Origin: Siphonodentalium dalli | Taxonomy: Eukaryota > Mollusca > Scaphopoda > Gadilida > Siphonodentaliidae | DNA length: 64,000 nucleotides | Assembly (NCBI GenBank): GCA_032622095.1 | Contig: CP136063.1 | Span: forward strand, 31,748,987 to 31,812,986 | Reading direction: 5' to 3' | Shown: positions 25,086-36,786 of the stretch, in pieces | Position numbering within the stretch: the first letter of the stretch is position 1 | How the letters are laid out: every line of letters begins with the position of its first letter | Program-made: the position numbers and the translations under genes | The notes under the pieces: model-generated | What the model saw: only the letters and a program-made list of their open reading frames with translations | Told to the model about the DNA's origin: nothing | Database searches by the model: none

Positions 25086-25923
25086 ATCACATTATCCAAC
25101 CTGACCGAAAGAGTATCGATAATGGCATAACAACAGTTATAACTCACCTACCAGTACCTGATCTGGACAGCTATCTGGACTATATGTATGACCAGCATAC
25201 TGATGATGTTACGCTCATGACCTCATACAACTCATCGGTATCACAGATGGGTGTATTGGTACATGTATCAACCCTACCATTGATGATTCGAACTTAACAT
25301 CCAATTGGCATATTCATTACGGCTGTGTGCCAATAGGCAAGGGTTGCGGCAACCAACTTACAGATGGCCGAACACTTACCATATCAAGGCACAAAGTTGA
25401 ATCACATTCTTCTGACTTGCATAATTCGGTGAGTGAGTCAAGTGATCGGAAGCAGATACATGAATCGATGATGACTGAGAGCAACGTTGAGAAGACAGTA
25501 TGTTCAATATCGACTGTCCCTCAAGTTATTGCCTTCACAGATCGAGATGATAATAGTGATTTTATATATCACGAAAAGCTGATTATGGTTGACACCACAC
25601 TGCTGAATACATATAGTCCAGAAGAACAAACTGCAGATATGTGTGCAAATGAATCGGCCTATCGACAGAAAGTTATGCCTTCTGAAACAGCCACAAGACA
25701 GCCATTTCTCAATCCGAATGTGACACATGTTCATAGTCACCAGATGTTACGAGAGGACCACTGTACCATGTCATATTGGGTACACAATGACAGTGTACCA
25801 GTCAATTGTGTTAACCCCAGGTTTCGCGATCGGGACATGGTGTCGATTAGCATATTGCATGTGCTCAATTATGATGGGAGTCATACACATGTCTGTTCTG
25901 GCCATCGTGTACGCTTCATCTGA
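25086..25923 (+). pseudogene. Retropepsin-like coding remnant, 3' part
   Basis: The frame interrupted at 14905 continues directly after the ATCAC (HNHIIQPDRKSIDNG, then VPDLDSYLDYMYD). After one frame change at about 25225 it stays open to the TGA at 25921, including CVPIGKGCGNQLTDG and a 198-codon open frame rich in Ser, Thr, Asp and His. The distal part matches no family I know. Continuity across the BEL insertion shows that this was one coding sequence before the insertion. Confidence 0.5.
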
Positions 25924-25926
25924 TAT

Positions 25927-26859
25927 ACCTCTACAATGACTGTCTTGGTTCAACCTCACCATCCATACTGGGACACTTGCCAGAATCTAGTTATACATTC
26001 TGATGGAAGTGTGATGATACGAAAATTCATCTTTAAATGTCCATCATTGTGTTTTTATTTTTAATACGGCTTTAATAATATGAACGCTATAGCCAGGTGA
26101 TACGGATGGAAGTGTCATAATGTTTCAAGCTATTTTGTGATGTGATTTATTAATGTTTTTTTGCCCGGGAATAGGATGTTTATCTTTTCGTTGGATCTTT
26201 GGAATGTGGAAGAAGATTCATTTTACAGACAATTTTCTTTTTATTTCATCACTGCTGGTGAAAGCTACCTATACTCTTCATTACACCTACCAGAACGTGT
26301 GTATAATTCCGTAATTATTTAATCCAAAAATCCTGTCGGAAAACATGTTGACAAAACGTTGTTAAATGGCCGAAAGTAGGAGGAGCTAACATATCGCATG
26401 ACTACGTGTATCTCGTGAAAATTTCACGCATGGCAATGTCACCGAACATGATTCTGCAATCCGCATGACAGTACCCATGTGTAACAAATTGGAGTTGGTC
26501 CGTTGTAAAAACTACACGCATGCGCAGATTTTAGTTACCCTCAACTTGAATTGTATCAGGCTACCTGAATTGTACACTCAGTGTGAACGCATGTGATTAC
26601 CTTGACGTGTGCACTGGGGAGCTCACAGGGGAATTCATGAAATGATGGGTCACATGCAATGATCGACAAACACACGACATGTCAGTGTTTACGTTCTGTT
26701 ATTTGTCGGATTTTAAGGATAAATGACACGTATGTGGGTGGATGGTTTCACACTTCTATTAGTATTTAGTTGATAAATACATGTGCGTTGGTCATAATTG
26801 TTACTTTTATTGAAAATCTACTCGCTCATAGCGTTCAGGACGAGCTATGCATGGAACTT
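25927..26859. other. Intergenic, no features
   Basis: No coding homology. A catgcgca word at about 26518 and cgcgcatgcgta at about 27222 resemble NRF1-type sites but stand alone. Confidence 0.4.
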
Positions 26860-26868
26860 AGATGGCGT

Positions 26869-27594
26869 TAGTCCAACAAATTAGACGATTCGGATTAACA
26901 CCTATTTTAATATTTGGACATTTATGTGGTCTTAATCCCTCATCGTCCAACAAAGGACGTGAAAACTTTGAACGCTACGAAGCCGCAAGAGTTATGTGGC
27001 AAGGGCATGCCCCTTTAACTTACACTGTTCACGTCTAATGACACATATAAAACTACAAATAAAAAACACATACCTTTTGTTCGAATGTTAAATATCATGA
27101 CTGAACTAACTAGCATAAATTTGTGTCACTATTAATCCATATAATTTTATAACAACTCAAACGACAGAAATATTCAAACCCGTCTACGCTAGCGAACACA
27201 TACGAAAACGAAAGCACGCGCATGCGTAATAGATCAGAAATCTGGGAAAACACGCGAAATTAACATAATTTATTTGTATTTGAAAATGGTAATATGTTTT
27301 CCAATCCGGGATTAAACTAACAAATCTGTAATTCTGACAACTTTTATATCACAATCTATGTGTGAAAACAAAGAATACTATCTCCGCTACAGGTCAGACT
27401 AATGTATTTGTAGATAATTTAAGAGAAAATGGTATTTTGTTGGGTCATATCGGTGGTCACTGATGTTGACCTGCTTCAAAATGTGTGCTAACTTTGCTTT
27501 CAGCTCTTTTTATTAGACTAGAAGGATTAATACAATCGTAAATGTCCAAATATTAAAATATGTATTAATCCGAATAGTCTAATTTGTTGGACTA
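26869..27594. mobile_element. 726-bp TIR transposon with 9-bp target duplication
   Basis: AGATGGCGT occurs at 26860-26868 and 27595-27603. Inside it the ends are inverted: TAGTCCAACAAATTAGAC at the left and the reverse complement at the right, with arms of about 80 bases reaching aatatttggacattta. No coding capacity. A 9-bp duplication is typical of Mutator-like and some Merlin elements, so this is a non-autonomous member of such a group. Confidence 0.85.
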
Positions 27595-27618
27595 AGATGG
27601 CGTAAGCCATGATACTAA

Positions 27619-27750
27619 GCACAGTTGTTGGAAGATTTGATCAAAATCCGCTGATAAATACACATACCATTACTTTAATAATAATATAGACTATTATTAT
27701 TGATGTAATGGTGTGTGTATTTATCATTGGATAATTTCCAACAACTGTGC
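27619..27750. repeat. Hairpin element of 130 bp
   Basis: gcacagttgttggaa at the left and ttccaacaactgtgc at the right bracket arms of about 60 bases. The centre is an AT-rich aataataata stretch. It is MITE-like. Confidence 0.8.
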
Positions 27751-27768
27751 GTGTAAACTTCAGATTCA

Positions 27769-28162
27769 GATGTCAGCACCGAAAAGGGCATTTCAAAAAG
27801 TGGTTTTAAACAGTGGAGGTCGGAATTGAACAATGTGATTTACATAGTCTATATGTTACAGATAGACACCTCGTTGGTGTTGGATATGCGGGAAAAACAA
27901 CACCGGATGGCCGAACGCCCGAATCGGGTTGTTTCTCTCGCATATCCAATACCAACGAGCTGTCTGCCTTACTTGAACATTTCTGACCGTCTGTTGGTTC
28001 AAGATGTCAGAAACCATGCAGATTCCAGAAAGAATCAAATCATGCTTATTTTATTGTGTAATATATAAACTTTGAAAAATTAAATATATATATTCTATTA
28101 CCCCATTCTCGAACCCCAAGCATGATACTGCCTATGTTGGCGATTAGCTTTAATTTAATTAA
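27769..28162 (+). repeat. ZF-associated repeat P, copy 2 (long form)
   Basis: It starts TGTCAGCACCGAAAAGGGC and has the hairpin acctcgttggt...accaacgagc at about 27866-27960. It extends to agcatgatactgcctatgtt and a ttaatttaattaa tail shared with copy 4 (61303-61665). No zinc-finger sequence lies beside it. Confidence 0.7.
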
Positions 28163-28920
28163 TAAATACGTAGTTGTCGTGTGCAATTGCCCATTGAATG
28201 AGGGCCGAACACGCACGAACTTGAACATTAATATGACATTGCTTGAAAACGTGACGCGACCGCACCCCGTATTCGAAAGGGGAACTTAAAGTTGGACTTA
28301 GCATTGTAGATAAGTACTGTTTGACTTATTGTCAAAACTGATTCTGTAACTATGTGTACTTGACGGTGCTATTTTGTTTTGTCCGTCGAAGACGACCGAA
28401 GTAATGTTCTAAACTTTCTGGGTCCGTGTTATCTAAATAGATATTACACAGTTATTTGTTATAAGCATGGCGTCCGTTTATAAGGGAAATATACATCACA
28501 AGCGCCCGGGAGGTAAATGACGATCCGGCCGATGATCCAAGTGTTTATATTGGAATACAAAATAATAGCAATTCTTCCGAGGAGCCGTTTTCGTTTGTGC
28601 ATTATTCCTGCTTATCGGATTTATTTATTCCATGAATTCGAAGTTGGATTTACAAGCAGTTCTTGACCAACGTAAGTTATCGAATGAGGTCCGGTGACGC
28701 AAGTGGTGGACCTTTATTGTAGTCGTTGCCTGTGTAAAATGGTCTTCAATGATTGCATTTGCGTATTGTCGGGTGAAGGCAACTACCAAATGTGTCACGG
28801 TTCAGGAGAGCGTATGTAGCTAACCCTCATGTATTTGTAAGATATGTGTGGTGACTGTGGTCTATCAATACCATGTCAAAAGATCGAAAAATTTCGCATT
28901 TTGACTTACAAATTCTTAAC
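28163..28920. other. Single-copy flank before tandem array
   Basis: No coding homology. The last bases (cattttgacttacaaattct, then taac) are the ancestral left edge of the duplicated region, lost in units B and C. Confidence 0.45.
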
Positions 28921-29944
28921 ATTCTAAGAAATTATATGTAATCAACGTAACTATTCCATTGAAGTTCTAATGCGGCGTACTCGGCATTACAAACTGATTT
29001 AGATTATCAACGTTTAAATATTTGGCATGATGTGTCGCCTCTCCGCATTCTATGTTGATTTGTCTTTGCATTTTCTTGTAAGAAAGCTTTATGTCACAGC
29101 CCATGTCAGTAACGCTAATAAGTGGACCAATCTATTGATTGAATGCTCGGGAGTGCATAGTTGGTCAATCAATGAGTGTTGCGAGAATACAATGCCTAGG
29201 AATATTTTATTTTAATCACGACATACCGTTTCGCATACATGCAAAGACATAATGATCTTTACAGTAAATAACGGTTGGTTACCGGATCTCACTGCGTTAT
29301 AATATAATAGCGAGTTTGCGATACCCGTCCAACGGGAACGGGTAGATTGGTGAACTTCGACACGGGTAATTGACCACTTTCAACACAGCACATTAAGCGG
29401 TCGCCAATTTCACCGGTATTGGTAAACACACAGACGGGTAGAAGGTGAGTACTCGACTGGTAATTTCCACTAGCGATTTATTAACCATAACTACCTGCAA
29501 TATATAAAAACCCCTGTGGAGCATTTAGCCACACTTTCCATGTGGTCTTTCATCTGAACATTTTATTCATAAAGGTATCATTTGGGTTAATTATCATGTT
29601 CATATTCTTGAAGCGGCTTCTAACCGATTGGAAACTACGGAAGACCAAACTGTTCATGACATGTATTGTATGCATGATCTCGAAGGCTATAATTATTCGT
29701 CATCGATGGTGAATGATGACTGAGTGATCGAATTAAAATATATTCCTATCCCACAATCCCCACTTTACTTCTTAATTTAAAAGTGTACACATTGAATACG
29801 CATGCAGATGCATATATATGTGAAGTTAAATTTATAAATTATATTAAATTTATGTTATGGTTTTGATCTAACTGTTTCATGTTTTTATTCTGGTTTATCT
29901 ATCGAGTTTCACAATTCTTGTTCTATTTTCATGTACACCTATAG

Positions 29945-30156
29945 ATGACTGAGAAGAAAAAGAACTTTCGCTTTTCTCGAAAATCGGACGCAGAGCTTAT
30001 GACAGAGGTTGTAGCAAGTAATCCATATCGGCAGCCGAAGAATTGGGCAGATGTTGCGGAACATATGCCAGACGGCGTTAGTGCAAGACGGTGCCGAGAG
30101 AGGGCTATATTGCTGGTCCAACAATTTAAAAGCTACGACAGAGAAGCATTGAAAAA
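29945..30156 (+). pseudogene. Harbinger Myb-like protein, exon 1 (unit A)
   Basis: 70 codons beginning MTEKKKNFRFSRKSDAEL, with a Myb/SANT-type helix pattern (NWADVAEHM ... ARRCRERAILLVQQF). Harbinger elements encode such a DNA-binding partner that brings the transposase to the element ends. The frame reaches a donor-like AAAAA|GTAAT at 30156. Unit A ends before any further exon, so this copy is orphaned. It differs from B and C by Asn for Ser at residue 7. Confidence 0.75.
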
Positions 30157-30924
30157 GTAATTTTAGCACTTTTTAATTTTTATTATGTAATGTCTGCCCA
30201 CTATATAAATTAACGGGGGTTCAGTGGCGTTGTTGGTGACTCCACAAAGGGGGTGTTTACCTTGGAATTTCCTACTGACACCCCCCCCCCCGAAACTCCA
30301 GGGATTTCCACCCCCAGCTTTCTGTTGGAATTCTCCAACCGTTATCATAATCTTTATATTTTTGTGTGTGAAAATTACCAGCATTCTAATAGCAGGAAAT
30401 ACCTTTTATAGGTGGAAATTTCCAACTCACAGCCATTCCAGTCAAAAAAATTTATCTATTTAAGGAGGCAAATTGTCTACTTGTGCTGTAAAATACAAAG
30501 ATTTTCCTTTTAAATATGCTTAGTGGCTGGAATATTGAACTATCAGGACAGTCTTTTCAACTAAATCTGCAGATATGACATTCCAATTATTGAACATTTG
30601 GATCTCTTTGAGTCAGTGATGGGGGGAGGGGTATCATTTTAGGTAGCGAATTCCCGCCAATACTTATATATTTTATATATGAGCAACCACAATATACCAC
30701 GCATGACAGTGATGTTGTGTTTTGAAGCCATGTATTGATCGCAATGGGTTTAATGGAGAGGGATCGGCCACTAATAGTTATATAGGCGTCTCCAAGGATT
30801 ATGATAATTTACTTAAATATTGGGGCTGTCAGGTTGCAAATTCCCAATACATGTAGTTGGAAAGCTTCATCTACCAGTTGGAACCCAAATGGTGGTCTGC
30901 AAATGGAATTTCGCGAATGAGTTG

Positions 30925-31159
30925 AAGGTACTCAATCCGATTAAGCACCGCTAAATTACTATTTATTTGGCTTCAGGGGTAAACAATATTTGATTCGAGT
31001 CGAGAAACCCACCCATCAAAGCTCAGAGTGATCAGATATTGATTTTTGAAGTTTGTTATTTCTCGAGATGTGTACTAATTATTGCCCCAGAAACACCTAT
31101 TCAAACGGACGAAGATGAATAACTCTAAAGTCAAGTGGTAATAATAACGCAATTTTGAC
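30925..31159. repeat. M1 MITE, truncated (unit A)
   Basis: Left arm only, starting aaggtactcaatccgatt. The A/B junction falls in the unpaired centre of the palindrome. Confidence 0.8.
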
Positions 31160-32181
31160 ATTCTAAGAAATTATATGTAATCAACGTAACTATTCCATTG
31201 AAGTTCTAATGTGGCGTACTCGGCATTACAAACTGATTTAGATTATCAACGTTTAAATATTTGGCATGATGTGTCGCCTCTCCGCATTCTATGTTGATTT
31301 GTCTTTGCATTTTCTTGTAAGAAAGCTTTATGTCACAGCCCATGTCAGTAACGCTAATAAGTGGACCAATCTATTGATTGAATGCTCGGGAGTGCATAGT
31401 TGGTCAATCAATGAGTGTTGCGAGAATACAATGCCTAGGAATATTTTATTTTAATCACGACATACCGTTTCGCATACATGCAAAGACATAATGATCTTTA
31501 CAGTAAATAACGGTTGGTTACCGGATCTCACTGCGTTATAATATAATAGCGAGTTTGCGATACCCGTCCAACGGGAACGGGTAGATTGGTGAACTTCGAC
31601 ACGGGTAATTGACCACTTTCAACACAGCACATTAAGCGGTCGCCAATTTCACCGGTATTGGTAAACACACAGACGGGTAGAAGGTGAGTACTCGACTGGT
31701 AATTTCCACTAGCGATTTATTAACCATAACTACCTGCAATATATAAAAACCCCTGTGGAGCATTTAGCCACACTTTCCATGTGGTCTTTCATCTGAACAT
31801 TTTATTCATAAAGGTATCATTTGGGTTAATTATCATGTTCATATTCTTGAAGCGGCTTCTAACCGATTGGAAACTACGGAAGACCAAACTGTTCATGACA
31901 TGTATTGTATGCATGATCTCGAAGGCTATAATTATTCGTCATCGATGGTGAATGATGACTGAGTGATCGAATTAAAATATATTCCTATCCCACAATCCCC
32001 ACTTTACTTCTTAATTTAAAAGTGTACACATTGAATACGCATGCAGATGCATATATGTGAAGTTAAATTTATAAATTATATTAAATTTATGTTATGGTTT
32101 TGATCTAACTGTTTCATGTTTTTATTCTGGTTTATCTATCGAGTTTCACAATTCTTGTTCTATTTTCATGTACACCTATAG

Positions 32182-32393
32182 ATGACTGAGAAGAAAAAGA
32201 GCTTTCGCTTTTCTCGAAAATCGGACGCAGAGCTTATGACAGAGGTTGTAGCAAGTAATCCATATCGGCAGCCGAAGAATTGGGCAGATGTTGCGGAACA
32301 TATGCCAGACGGCGTTAGTGCAAGACGGTGCCGAGAGAGGGCTATATTGCTGGTCCAACAATTTAAAAGCTACGACAGAGAAGCATTGAAAAA
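32182..32393 (+). pseudogene. Harbinger Myb-like protein, exon 1 (unit B)
   Basis: Same exon as in unit A, with Ser at residue 7 (KKKSFRF). An acceptor-like tatag precedes the ATG and a GTAAT donor follows LKK. Exons 2 and 3 of this copy follow at about 33767 and 34549. Confidence 0.75.
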
Positions 32394-33160
32394 GTAATTT
32401 TAGCACTTTTTAATTTTTATTATGTAATGTCTGCCCACTATATAAATTAACGGGGGTTCAGTGGCGTTGTTGGTGACTCCACAAAGGGGGTGTTTACCTT
32501 GGAATTTCCTACTGACACCCCCCCCCCCGAAACTCCAGGGATTTCCACCCCCAGCTTTCTGTTGGAATTCTCCAACCGTTATCATAATCTTTATATTTTT
32601 GTGTGTGAAAATTACCAGCATTCTAATAGCAGGAAATACCTTTTATAGGTGGAAATTTCCAACTCACAGCCATTCCAGTCAAAATTTTTTATCTATTTAA
32701 GGAGGCAAATTGTCTACTTATGCTGTAAAATACAAAGATTTTCCTTTTAAATATGCTTAGTGGCTGGAATATTGAACTATCAGGACAGTCTTTTCAACTA
32801 AATCTGCAGATATGACATTCCAATTATTGAACATTTGGATCTCTTTGAGTCAGTGATGGGGGAGGGGTATCATTTTAGGTAGCGAATTCCCGCCAATACT
32901 TATATATTTTATATATGAGCAACCACAATATACCACGCATGACAGTGATGTTGTGTTTTGAAGCCATGTATTGATCGCAATGGGTTTAATGGAGAGGGGT
33001 CGGCCACTAATAGTTATATAGGCGTCTCCAAGGATTATGATAATTTACTTAAATATTGGGGCTGTCAGGTTGCAAATTCCCAATACATGTAGTTGGAAAG
33101 CTTCATCTACCAGTTGGAACCCAAATGGTGGTCTGCAAATGGAATTTCGCGAATGAGTTG

Positions 33161-33582
33161 AAGGTACTCAATCCGATTAAGCACCGCTAAATTACTATTT
33201 ATTTGGCTTCAGGGGTAAACAATATTTGATTCGAGTCGAGAAACCCACCCATCAAAGCTCAGAGTGATCAGATATTGATTTTTGAAGTTTGTTATTTCTC
33301 GAGATGTGTACTAATTATTGCCCCAGAAACACCTATTCAAACGGACGAAGATGAATAACTCTAAAGTCAAGTGGTAATAATAACGCAATTTTGACCGAGA
33401 CCATCCCTTTGATGGCGTGTTTCTGGGGCACAAACAAGTGAAATAACAAAACTTCAAAAATTGATATCTGATCACTCTGAGCGTTGATGGGTAGGTTCCT
33501 CGACTCGAATAAATTACTTTTTACCCCCGAAGCCAAATAAATAGTAATTGATGAGGGTTTGATCGGATTTGAGTACCTTTAA
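33161..33582. repeat. M1 MITE, complete (unit B)
   Basis: Starts aaggtactcaatccgatt and ends aatccgatc reverse-complemented as gatttgagtacctttaa. The arms of about 175 bases are imperfect, with an unpaired centre of about 70 bases. It lies in the intron between Myb-like exons 1 and 2. Confidence 0.8.
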
Positions 33583-33766
33583 TTGGTGGCGCATTAAATT
33601 TATGCACATCAACTTTATATTTCAGTTCTGAAAGTTTGCTTGCATGAGGTCAGCATAAATTGTAAATTAAATACAGGCCTAATGCAAATTACTTTCATCG
33701 TACCTGGGGTGACCCTAACTATATTGATCAACTCTTCTCGTATGTTTGTATTCGTCTTTTTCAAAG

Positions 33767-33955
33767 ATCTGGGACAGAGAAATAATATACGACATTGTTA
33801 CAGTTGCTGCAGGAAGCGGTGGACCTGCAACCTGCAGGCAGAATCGGAGGAAAATCCGGAAAACTAAGAAGCCAGGGAAGCAACTGATGTGGCAGAACAA
33901 ACTGGATCAGACACCAGAAGACGGGCGTTGGAGGGGCGACCCAACAACGATGAAA
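33767..33955 (+). pseudogene. Harbinger Myb-like protein, probable exon 2 (unit B)
   Basis: It lies between a pyrimidine-rich acceptor (ttcgtctttttcaaag) and a donor GTATAT. It encodes an acidic stretch ESEENPEN, then DVAEQTGSDTRRRALEGR, in the style of the region after the Myb domain in Harbinger proteins. Unit B has a TAA where unit C reads GAA (ENEEAREA), so this copy is broken. The first third reads better in a different frame. Exon limits are inferred. Confidence 0.5.
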
Positions 33956-34189
33956 GTATATATTAATTTATAAATTATAAATTAATTAATTTAATTTTTT
34001 CATATATTTGATAAGCAGGAAACGCTCATTAAATTCTTAAAACCGTCAAAATATGTTTCCTCTTAGTCACTATGCCTGAGGCAAGTGTTAGTCGTAGTGC
34101 CTCGCCAAAATAACTCCAAATGCTTGTGACTAACCCTAAATTGGTCATATGGTCCAGATTTGTTTCTCAGTGTGCATTATTATTATAAT

Positions 34190-34528
34190 CAATAAATTGC
34201 AAAGTGATTAGATATCGATGTTTGAAGTTTGCGATTTCTATTGTTTGTGGGACAGAATCTTGCCGATCAAACGGACGGTCTTGAAGATAAGGATGGATAA
34301 CTCTAAAATCAAGTGGTTATTATTATTATCAATCTGTATCTACAAGACCATCCGTTTGATCGGCAACATCTGTCCCACAAACAAGTAGAAATCGCAAACT
34401 TCAAACATCGATATCTAATCACTCTGAGCTTTGATGGGTGGGTTCCTCGACTCAAACAAAATATTGTTTACCCCCGAAGCCAAAGAAATAGTAAATAAGA
34501 AGCGTCTGGTCGGATTTAGTACCTTTAA
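34190..34528. repeat. M1-related palindrome (unit B)
   Basis: The arms run from tgattagatatcgatgtttg / aacatcgatatctaatcac to gtccgtttgatcggc. The right end keeps the family terminus (gatttagtacctttaa). The left terminus is missing. It sits just upstream of the C-terminal Myb-like exon. Confidence 0.7.
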
Positions 34529-34548
34529 TGTAGTTCTTTCTATTACAG

Positions 34549-34792
34549 ACACTGATGAGCCAGCCAGGAAAAAACGACCGACAGCAATTGGATTCCTTAT
34601 GCAGAAAGCTGAGCAGGTCCGAGCATTTAGGGATCGAGAGCTGAGGTTACAAGAAGAACGCCTCAAACTTGACAGGGGAAGCGTTTAGAGTTGGATCGCA
34701 CGGAACGGCTCCAGCGGCTGGAACTGGAAAAGGAAGAGAAACAGTCGATGTTTGCATTAATGAAAACTTTAATTGATAAGCAAAATAAATGA
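34549..34792 (+). pseudogene. Harbinger Myb-like protein, C-terminal exon (unit B)
   Basis: After an acceptor (ttctattacag) it reads TDEPARKKRPTAIGFLMQKA, then a charged coiled-coil-like stretch REEL/LRLQEERLKL and, after a frame change at a G run near 34678, TERLQRLELEKEEKQSMF and a stop at 34790. This is the usual Lys/Glu-rich C-terminus of the protein. The frame change is shared with unit C. Confidence 0.65.
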
Positions 34793-34831
34793 GTAACTTC
34801 AAACTTCAACTGCGTGTTGTTCTCAATCCCG

Positions 34832-35890
34832 TCATTTGACATGCAGTGGTCGATTATCACGTTTCTCTGCCGACTCCAGATACAACTCGAGTTCTGGTGG
34901 TTCACAATCGAAAAATGTGCTGACTGTGCTCCCATATAGGCAAGTGTGACAATTTGTCAGCAGGGTACCTACTATGTAGTACTTTCCAACAGGTTGTAAA
35001 TATTGTTTCAAATTCTTCTTAAAGTCGAGAAATGCAAATGTCTTCACAACTTTCCCGAAGCTCCATTCAACTGAAACCCTGACTGCTGACATTTCTTTAT
35101 TGAATTGTTTTTCTTCGTCACTCAGTCTATTCCTGAAAGGTGCCATGAGGTGTGGTCTCAATGGGTGTGCCGGGTCTCCATATAGAGCACAAATGTGACC
35201 GTCGGTCCTTGTCATGCACTGTTCAATTTTAGGCAGTAGTCCACTCAAACGCAACATACCCGCATCGTGGTGTCGTCGTTCCACTGGTCCATACAAGTTA
35301 GCAATAAGTCCGTCCGGAGTTGTGACAGCTTGGAATTTCAGACAGTGGAAACGCTTGTGGCCGCTAAAAACAATCTTTTGGTTTTTTCTAGACCGACAGA
35401 TCGGTCTCGCGGCACCATCTATAAACCGCCCAACAATTATTTAAAGGGGTGTCATGTCCGTTGATAGCATCCGTATGTCTGTCCAAATGTTCCTGTTGCA
35501 GCCATGGGTGGTCCAGTTCTTCCAGTAAATGGTGATGTTCGGTATATATGTGGTCAATTGTCTCGTTAAAAATTATCGAAATTTCAGATATCGAACGTCC
35601 GAACTGTCCACCAAATCAGTCAAACGATTTGGATAAGTAAGTCTACGGAGAGTTATGCACAGCACATCTCTAATCCCGAGACGACGGTACCGTTGGTGCA
35701 TATGAATTTTTCAGGGATGCACATAGCTTTGACTATCCTCTGTATGTCGTCCTTTAAGAATCAAAAATGCTTCGCACATTCCCCATCAGTAGCTTGGTTA
35801 AAATCAAATCTTTTGGTTAAACGTGCACTGATTTCTCATTTGAAAGGACATCCCATGGCGCATTTCAACACCAACAATGATCAATATTGT
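34832..35890 (-). pseudogene. Harbinger-type DDE transposase (unit B), frameshifted
   Basis: On the minus strand, facing the Myb-like gene with about 40 bases between their stops. Blocks in order are LKDDIQRIVKAMCIPEKF, CITLRRLTYPNRLTDLV, the first catalytic Asp in FIDGAARPICR (about 35415), the second in YGDPAHPLRPHL, the Glu in SVEWSFGKVV, then the C-terminus through YIVGTLLTNCHTCLYG. This is the DDE_Tnp_4 / HARBI1 arrangement. Frameshifts before FIDGA and near LCIT are shared with unit C. A further one-base deletion (gaactgtcc) is private to B. The C-terminus is intact here but not in C. Confidence 0.8.
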
Positions 35891-36352
35891 AGTGGGAATA
35901 ATATAGGCCGATACAGAACGAAAGATCGATATTTTAACCTTATTATCTTCGCATTCTTACCATAGTCACAGGGGGTGTCAGCTGTCTTCTATGTTTCGCA
36001 CATACATGAAGCAAACGCTCTTCATTCAAACCATATATAGTGAATAGACTACTATTAGTTCACAAGTTCAACTTTTTAACCTACCGCCGGTTAGATCCGG
36101 ACAACAATCTCAATTTTTGGGATAAATTTCGGCATCCTTCGATCTGTTTAAAGATTCCAGTCAAATTTTCACTCAACGTGACAAAATATTCCCCAACTAA
36201 TAGAAGGTGCAAATTCGGTTTTATATTTGACTGAAAGTTAATGCAGGGAATAATTGGACCCTGAGTCTAAACTTTACACTGAATCTTTGTTGAAAAATTA
36301 ACTAACGCAATTGTATTAGAGCATAATTGTATCATAACCGATAATCCATAGC

Positions 36353-36413
36353 GACTATCGCCCATACGAGTGTGACTTATGGCCGAGAGAATTTAGATAC
36401 TCGGGTTCGGTGA
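36353..36413 (+). pseudogene. Zinc-finger remnant (unit B)
   Basis: About 20 codons read DYRPYECDLWPREFRYSGSV, the start of a C2H2 finger (linker, first Cys, then Trp in place of the second Cys). It stops being finger-like at the minisatellite. It resembles the remnant at 57254. Confidence 0.5.
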
Positions 36414-36449
36414 CAAAAGAATCTACACCGGTAGTCGACCACAGGACCC

Positions 36450-36720
36450 ATATAAAAATTTACCCGGGTAAAACTGGGGGTTTATCCGGTTTAATCCATG
36501 GTAAACCCCGGTTCACCCGGGTAAAATAATATTCAACCCGGGTAAACCCCATGTAAAAAGTTATTATACCATGGTTAATCCAGGTATATCAAACCTATAT
36601 CGAGATTTACCCGGGTGTCTTATATATTTGTAGGGATTTACCCAGGTGTTTCTCCATCTCATGGTATACCCAGGTGTTTATCCATCTCATGATATACCGG
36701 GGTGTTTTTACTGTCCATTA
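36450..36720. repeat. ACCCGGGTAAA minisatellite (unit B)
   Basis: Begins cccatataaaaatttacccg and repeats acccgggtaaa and acccaggtgttt words for about 270 bases. The same family forms the large array at 56255-57245. Confidence 0.75.
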
Positions 36721-36786
36721 TGGAAAAAGTTACCAACAGGAGCGAACTTGAATATGTATTTTCGCCCAAGCCTTGGTGCTCAAACC

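Larger units (their letters stand above)
28921..31159. repeat. Tandem unit A (partial, 2239 bp)
   Basis: Nearly identical to the first 2.24 kb of units B and C. It ends in aattttgac inside an M1 MITE, where unit B begins. It contains Myb-like exon 1 only. Confidence 0.95.
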
